Part shown: positions 59,001-64,000 of the stretch, in pieces
Layout of the letters: every line of letters begins with the position of its first letter
How positions within the stretch are numbered: the stretch's first letter is position 1
NCBI GenBank assembly: GCA_037127255.1
Contig: JBANSL010000013.1
Coordinates: forward strand, 77,991,688 to 78,055,687
From: Persicaria tinctoria
Taxonomy: Eukaryota; Streptophyta; Magnoliopsida; Caryophyllales; Polygonaceae
DNA: 64,000 bases
Direction of reading: 5' to 3'
Notes under the pieces: generated by a model
What the model was told of the DNA's origin: nothing
The model's database searches: none
The model's input: only the letters and a program-made list of their open reading frames with translations
Translations under genes and position numbers: made by a program

Positions 59001-59783
59001 CTACTTCTTCGCAAATGAAACGACGAGTTCTCCCAGCTGACAGTTGCGTTCGATTAGAGCCCGGTTGCGCTCAGTTAGCTCCCGGTTGCTCTCCATTAGA
59101 CACCGGTTGCGTTCTTCCACTTCATGGAGCCGCTCAATTAGATTCTGGTTGCGCTTGGTTAGATCCTGGTTGATTTCTACCATCTGACGGAGCAATGGGT
59201 TCTCGCTACTGGTTGCATCATCCTCCTCAGCAGCCGTGACATGAATCTTCTCCTCTTTGCCCCTCGACACTTCCTCCATCTCTTCACTATAAGGAGTCCA
59301 CTACGAATCATGACATTATATTCATAAGAACGGCATTATTCATACAATGTATCATGATGATTTAAAGGCAAATAAGTTCATTTTAAGAGTCATATGCACC
59401 AAAGGAAAAAATCAACATCCATGTTTTAGAAAATGAATATTCCTATGAGCAAAAAAACATTCGATCTAGAAATACAATGCACTAAATTCAGTCATGAATG
59501 AATTACATTCATCTCCACCAATGCACCAAAACAACATTCAATCTAGAAATACAATGCATCAAAATCAGTCATGAGGGAACAAAGAAGCTAAGGCCAAAAA
59601 ATTCTTCTCCAACAACATCAATCATGAATGAATTACATTCATCTCCACCAAAATCAGTTCTTGCCTTCATTACAAAGTAAATTAAAAGCAATTTGTTACC
59701 TGACGTTTGTATGGCTCATCCCCTCCAATCCATGGGTACTTTTCTGGACAACCGCTCGGCCAACTACCGGAAGTGTCTGACAT
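59001..59783 (-). CDS. Small CACTA-borne coiled-coil protein, two exons
   Basis: Exon 1 is 59783-59700 (28 codons, MSDTSGSWPSGCPEKYPWIG) with donor CAG/GTAAC. Exon 2 is 59300-59001 (100 codons including stop) after acceptor TTCGTAG. The joined frame gives 127 residues. The C-terminal half consists of heptads with repeated ERN (LTKRNQNLIERL, RCLMESNRELTERN, RALIERNCQLGEL), ending SFAKK, and predicts a parallel coiled coil. The middle is acidic (EEVSRGKEEK). I do not recognise the family. The heptads resemble in style the C-terminal coiled coil of the TNPA-like protein, so a role as its partner or inhibitor is possible. It is intact, unlike the transposase. An upstream untranslated exon ending near 60600 (GGGTGAGTC) is conceivable. 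Confidence 0.6.
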
Positions 59784-59799
59784 GCCTATGGACGGAACA

Positions 59800-60780
59800 A
59801 CATCGAGTATAAGCAACAGAGAGAGAGGGAATCACTGAACTGAATTACGTAGAATCTGTTAACTTGTTCAACTGATAGTTTGTTACAGCAAGAAAGCTCA
59901 ATTTCAGAAATCCGGTAAGTGTGTGAAAATGTGATGACTTGACACTAAATCTTTTAACTTGTTCAACTGATAGTTTGTTACAACAATATAGTCTGAAAAT
60001 GTGATGACTTGACACTAAATGTTAGTATGACAGTTAGAGGCTTTTATCAAAAACTGGTAAGTGTGTGCTGTTTTTGTTCTTCTAGAGTCAAATCCTCGAA
60101 TCTGTGTGGGTTTGAGTGTGTGTGATCCACGAGTCCAGTTCCAACATAAACAAGAAAGCTCAATTTCAGAAATCACTGCGCCGAAATGCTAAAAGAATAA
60201 AATGGATGTCACGCATAAGAGGCCAAATGAATAGATTGTCACTTTGTCATTGTTTTAGCAGATTGATTATAAACAAAATCCTCAATGGAAGCCACCCAAG
60301 CCAAGGAGAATCCTCAATGCAAGGAAAGAGATGAGGTCGAATTGAGCAATGATGAAATTGGGGATGAAATTGGGGTTTTTCTCGTTCTCCTACCACTACA
60401 GGTTCTAATCCTTCGAATTGAGCAATGGAAGACACCCAAAGCCAAGGAGAAGTAGCAGCTAGCTCAAAGGAAACAGATCTGGATGAAACCAATGGAGGCT
60501 AGGGCGATTTGGGTTTCGGATCTGGAATCACAGATCTGGAATTCTAGTCGAACCAAAACAAAAACCAATTAATCAAACAGATCAATCGAAAGGAAGGAGA
60601 AGACTCACCCGATCGAGCGCGATGGCAAGTGCAGAACAATGCAAGGAAGTCGAGGAAGAGATGCCAAATACCCCGGCCCTCACTGTCTGGAAGAGAGGAT
60701 GCAAAATAACCTCACTGTTCGGAGAAGACGATATATGTCAAACATGTACGGAGTCACATGTTTTTTTTAAAGTACAGTTG
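59800..60780. other. CACTA right interior, no gene assigned
   Basis: A direct duplication of TTGTTCAACTGATAGTTTGTTACA-type text occurs near 59870 and 59960. Open frames at 60247-60492 (minus) and 60622-60816 (plus) have no recognisable motif. Confidence 0.5.
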
Positions 60781-60782
60781 AA

Positions 60783-60816
60783 TCAAGGGACGAACATATA
60801 TATGTTCGTCCCTTGA
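60783..60816. promoter_or_regulatory. 34-bp perfect palindrome, CACTA subterminal
   Basis: TCAAGGGACGAACATAT followed by its exact complement. It lies about 270 bp inside the right end and carries two inverted subterminal motifs, a likely transposase-accessory binding site. Confidence 0.85.
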
Positions 60817-60906
60817 ATGATGATGGTACGACTGCACCTGACAATCCTCGATCATTCACCATGTTTATCGATGGTCAACGGCTTGGTCAACCTCCACTCA
60901 GTATTC

Positions 60907-60937
60907 AGGAGACGAACTTAGTAATTGTTCGTCTCCT
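60907..60937. promoter_or_regulatory. Second palindromic subterminal site
   Basis: AGGAGACGAAC and GTTCGTCTCCT face each other across a 9-bp spacer. This is the TCTCC variant of the motif at 60783. Single motif copies follow at about 61000 and 61018. Confidence 0.8.
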
Positions 60938-61072
60938 TAAAGGCTCCCTTGGATGGGTGTACATCCGGTCCTATTGTAAGTGACGACCCATGCTTTGTTC
61001 GTCCCTTGAAGTGCATTCAGGAGACGACAAAAAAGTCGTTTGTGTCTAGAACGTCAATCTGGCCTAGTGTAT

Positions 61073-61210
61073 GTGTCCATTTGGACCCTAGAAATCCACA
61101 AAGAAATCAAGTAACGATAACCAAGTTAGACAAAAATAGTAGAAATGATGGATGATTACTGAATGAAGCTAGATAGCAAACCAAATACATTGAAATCAAG
61201 CAATTCATAG
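61073..61210 (-). pseudogene. SINA-like copy C, intron and exon start (right of CACTA)
   Basis: It matches 2180-2310 of copy A almost base for base (GGAC-CTAGAAATCCACAAAG). On the minus strand an intron ends GATTTCTAG, followed by GGTCCAAATGGACAC (GPNGH). The CACTA element then interrupts and the exon resumes at 49723. Confidence 0.75.
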
Positions 61211-61214
61211 AGGC

Positions 61215-61555
61215 CAGTGTGATTTTACTTGTTTAGTACAAAACCAAACAGAAGCGTTTGAATTGTACGCTATTCTCCGACTACATTGTTCTTGTGGATG
61301 AAACGAGAGATGAGGTTATTGGCCGAAGTTAGAGCTTCGGATGGAGGCACTGGAAGTGAGCGGCTTTAGGTTGAGTAGAACTAAGACTGAGTATGTGGAA
61401 TTCAACTTGGGTGAGACAAGGAAGGAGCCGGAGGATCTGATGTTACAAGAGAGTATTATTTATAAGAAAGACTATTTCAAATATTTGAGGTTAGTCATGC
61501 AAAGCGACGGAGGAGTGGACATGGATGTCCAAAATTGGATTCAGATGGGGTGATA
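61215..61555 (+). pseudogene. RTE-clade LINE reverse transcriptase fragment
   Basis: It encodes VDETRDEV, a frame change, then ALEVSGFRLSRTKTEYVEFN, IYKKDYFKYL and MQSDGGVDMDVQNWIQMGW. This is the region just after the RT active site of plant RTE-type LINEs. It is only a short remnant. Confidence 0.7.
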
Positions 61556-62335
61556 GAAATGAAGAGCTGCTTTAGATGGCCTCAAACAAGCACCTCGGGC
61601 ATGGTAGCTTCAATTTGCTACTTACCTACACATGTTCCTTCGTTAGTAGAAAGAGCGACTCATCCCTATTTGTGTTTCGTCGAGGTAATGAGCTAACTTA
61701 TGTCCTTATATGTCGATGACATCATACTCACTGCATATAGGCTTGTCCACGGGTCGGACTCGTCGGGTCACATCACAGGTCGGGAATTCATGACCCGAAC
61801 CCGTAATCGACGGATCACGGGCCAACAGGTCAGATTGTTTTTAAAAAATATTCGATTTTTAATTCCCCCCCCCCCCCCCCCCCATAGCCTTTTTGGAAAA
61901 AAAAAAATTGTGACCCGATAGGTCAATTTTTCAAAACCCTCGATCCTAACCTGAACCCGTGACCTGCCACGACCTGCGACCTGCCTGACTTGGACCCGTC
62001 GGGTAATGGACCTTCTGGGTCACGAGTTGACCCGTAACCCGTGGACAGGCCTAACTGCATCTACAAAGACTTTCCGGTTTGCCATTACGGGTCAACTCAG
62101 CAAGGAGCTTTCTATGACTGATCTAGGGAATCTCGGTTTCTTCTTGGGAGTACGTCTCTGCATCCCGATCCGCATTTGCTTTGTTTCTCTTACAAGAGAA
62201 ATATGCAAAGGAGATATATTGTTGCCAAGGCTAATATGGTTAACTATAAGCCTGCTGCAATGCCTGGTGAGACCACTTTCAAACTGACTCAAGCCTCGGG
62301 TCAGCTTGTGTCTGATCACACTTTGTAATCAGTGA
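61556..62335 (+). pseudogene. Copia reverse transcriptase fragment, split by a MITE
   Basis: The reading is ALDGLKQAPRAW, a stop, LQFATYL, then FVFRRGNELTYVLLYVDDII and LTA up to 61737. After the MITE it resumes STKTF...LSKELSMTDLGNLGFFLGV and, in another frame, EKYAKEIL-like and PAAMPGETTFKLTQASG. This is a Copia lineage other than the element at 19541. There are several frame changes. Confidence 0.8.
61738..62053. mobile_element. hAT-type MITE, 316 bp
   Basis: The ends TAGGCTTGTCCACGGGTC and, inverted, TAGGCCTGTCCACGGGTT mark the element. It is flanked by ACTGCATA (61730-61737) and ACTGCATC (62054-62061), an 8-bp duplication with one mismatch. The interior is rich in GGGTC/GACCC and includes a run of C near 61867-61883. 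It lies in the Copia fragment and leaves its frame otherwise continuous. Confidence 0.88.
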
Positions 62336-62703
62336 CCTTTGGGTACTACCCGCAAGTTCTTTCCGGTTGAACCATTTCGGAATGGTTAATGCCTCTACCC
62401 TCCGATTAAGCCTACTTAACACAAAGTGAGTAATACACTAGCTACTAGATTAATGAATCAAAATCTCTGTGATTTAATCACAATAACACAATTAAGGACC
62501 CTTAATTAATATTAGATAATGGAAACTCCAAAACAATATAGCAATCCTAGATAATTAATTAATCCACACAACATAACTCTAATCCTCTAAATTTCTGATA
62601 GACCGATCACTGCGCTCCTTCTTTCCCTCTTCCAATTAAAACATCTCCAAAAAAAACCCCAATTCACAATCTCCCAACCAATTCAATTCAATCATAACAA
62701 AAA
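62336..62703. other. Promoter side of the ClpX gene
   Basis: AT-rich sequence with CT/A-rich leader text close to the start codon. No defined regulatory motif can be supported. Confidence 0.5.
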
Positions 62704-64000
62704 ATGTCCTCTTTAATCAAGGGATCAAGAAGAACCCTAAAGCCGGCGGCGACGTGGCTATGGCCGCGGCTATTCCCAAAGCCGCCTCCGTGCCACCACC
62801 ACCACCACATCGGCGCCTCCCCATTGCTGGCCCCGCCACGTCGGCAGGTGGGAGGGCTGACGCAGAGTCACAGGCTGAACATATGCAAGGGGATAAGCTC
62901 GGAGAGCTACGACCAGATCAAGGCGGTGGTGAACTGCCCTAGGTGCAGCAAGCAGATGAACGTGTTGTTCTCGAACCGGCCGTTGTCGATAAATCCGGCG
63001 AACGAGGCCGGAGTCTACCAGGCGTTGAATGTGTGCCCCCATTGCAAGACGGCGTTCTACTTCCGGCCGTACAAGCTCAAGCCGACGCTTCAAGGGAGCT
63101 TCTTCGAGATCGGGAAGCTCGGGAAGGATCATAGGTGATGATGTTGTTACCAAATAATACAAACTATATATATTAACTTATATCATCAAAAATTGCAACC
63201 AATTAATAATCTGGCCAGGATAGGTATAGGAAATTGCAGATTATTAACTTATAATACACCAATCACAAATTGGGTTTTGTGAAATTATGAGAAATTTGGT
63301 CGGGTCGTATGAAAACGAAAGTCATATCGAGTTTTTCTGTTGTTATAAGGTCGGGGTCCACCTTCTAATACAGAAGCTTAACCTATGGGCTTTTGTTCCT
63401 CTTATATTTTGGTTTGATTTTTTCACCTATTTTTCAACGTGGACTCTACCCACAATTCCACAAACCCCAACACATTTCATGTGAGGGATGGGTTAAAGCC
63501 TCAAATCGGGAGAAAAAATAAGAATTTTTTTTTATTTTTTTGGTAATTTTTACTAATTTGGGGTTAAAAAGGTAAAAAAAATAATAATTTATCACAAATA
63601 TAGCTCAACTTAGTTGGTAAAGAGTGAATGTTTAAACGTTGATGTCATGGTTCAAACCTCTTTACATAATTTATATTTATCATATTTTTTTCCCATTAAA
63701 AATGATTATTTAAATCACAAATTAAAATTTTAACAGGAATTATAAAAGGAAAGACCAGCAAGATAATAACAAAGATAATAATGAATTACTCGAGGGAAGT
63801 TTCGTAGGGGAAGGTGTGAGCAATGAGGAGAACGAGGCTTCTTCTTCTTCTGTGTGGAAGAAGCTGAGGTCTTATGTGAAAGATGCATCGACGCCATTAT
63901 CAATTTCATCGTTGCCACCAATGCCACCACCACCACCGGTGGTGCAGAGCCCGATGGCACCGCCTTTGCCGATAGAGAGGCAGAGGAATGGGGAGGAGAA
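62704..64000 (+). CDS. CLPX1: ATP-dependent Clp protease ATP-binding subunit ClpX, mitochondrial (5' part)
   Basis: ClpX unfolds proteins for the ClpP protease in the mitochondrial matrix. Exon 1 (62704-63134) begins MSSLIKGSRRTLKPAATWLW, an Arg/Ser-rich, acid-free presequence of the mitochondrial type, with a PPPCHHHHHIG run at 27-37. The N-terminal zinc-binding domain follows with C78PRC81 and C111PHC114, LFSNRPLSI and AFYFRPYKLKP. The continuous frame stops at TGA 63136-63138, but the donor AG/GTGATG (63135) and acceptor TTTAACAG (to 63736) join in phase to exon 2 (63737 on). Exon 2 reads NYKRKDQQDNN, SVWKKLRSYVKDASTPL and a Pro-rich linker and leaves the window before the AAA+ domain. Gene order and both zinc CxxC pairs match plant mitochondrial ClpX. 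Confidence 0.85.
63595..63665 (+). repeat. tRNA-like (SINE-type) sequence in the ClpX intron
   Basis: TAGCTCAACTTAGTTGGTA resembles a Pol III A box and GGTTCAAACCT a B box, about 35 bases apart. There is no cloverleaf-complete tRNA. It is more likely the head of a decayed SINE. The remainder of the 602-base intron (63135-63736) is AT-rich. Confidence 0.4.

Larger units (their letters stand above)
49724..61069 (-). mobile_element. CACTA (En/Spm) DNA transposon, 11.3 kb
   Basis: The inverted ends CACTAGGCCAGTTTGACGTT and, at 61069 reading inward, CACTAGGCCAGATTGACGTT continue as CTAGACAC. The 3-bp duplication TAT lies at 49721-49723 and 61070-61072. All three genes run on the minus strand: a small coiled-coil gene (59001-59783), a TNP2-like transposase (54422-58096) and a Transposase_24/TNPA-like gene (50525-53698). 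Subterminal motifs TCGTCCCTTGA and TCGTCTCCTGA recur near both ends. The element sits in a SINA-like RING exon. Confidence 0.96.

Noticed and set aside
63595..63665. A functional tRNA gene
   Set aside because: Only A- and B-box-like stretches are present; the acceptor stem and cloverleaf cannot be formed convincingly.

Overview
The window is nuclear DNA of a flowering plant, most likely a eudicot; I cannot name the species. The evidence is two CC-NB-ARC-LRR resistance genes, intron-bearing housekeeping genes (a PUX7-like UBA-UAS-UBX gene and the 5' end of a mitochondrial ClpX gene), plant-type L1 LINEs with an RNase H tail, a Ty1/Copia element, a CACTA (En/Spm) transposon, MITEs and AT-rich spacers. 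No rRNA, tRNA gene, CRISPR array or bacterial-type feature was seen.

Layout: 1-841 is an ERF/AP2 gene fragment (minus strand) repeated directly at 8118-8965, so the first NLR gene (3742-7013, plus) lies between direct repeats. A MITE (1406-1642) and a broken SINA-like E3 ligase gene (about 1790-2180) sit before it. 9133-11630 holds a LINE 3' fragment and a decayed hAT transposase. 11640-18790 is an old, broken L1 LINE. 18901-19291 is a hAT-type MITE, and 19541-25974 is a complete Copia element with 155-bp LTRs and target duplication TCAAG. The second NLR gene (26360-29455, minus) is an inverted paralogue of the first. 30145-37812 is a nearly intact L1 LINE with poly(A) and a 9-bp target duplication. 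38516-40684 is an eight-exon PUX7-like gene with one apparent frameshift. 40965-42664 is a long-terminal-inverted-repeat element carrying a foreign fragment. 42680-43045 is a second SINA-like remnant, and 43212-49146 is a third, GC-richer L1 LINE. 49724-61069 is an 11.3-kb CACTA element with three genes, inserted into the RING exon of a third SINA-like copy. RTE and Copia fragments and another hAT MITE follow. 62704 to the right edge is the start of a mitochondrial ClpX gene.

The likely host genes are NLR1, NLR2, the PUX7-like gene and ClpX. The ERF and SINA-like copies look like decayed duplicates. The rest is transposon sequence, and several insertions can be dated relative to one another because paralogous copies preserve the empty sites: the Copia insertion is younger than the NLR duplication, a hAT MITE is older than it, and the CACTA insertion is younger than the SINA duplication.

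The most unusual items are: a small third CACTA gene (59001-59783) for a protein of asparagine/arginine-rich heptads; 31-36-bp palindromes carrying the CACTA subterminal motif, one of them internal; differing 3' ends of the NLR pair through loss of a splice acceptor; and a 63-bp tandem array plus a compact double-palindrome fold-back in the Copia leader. I saw no complete, unknown multi-gene system; the CACTA element with its extra gene is the best candidate for something little described.
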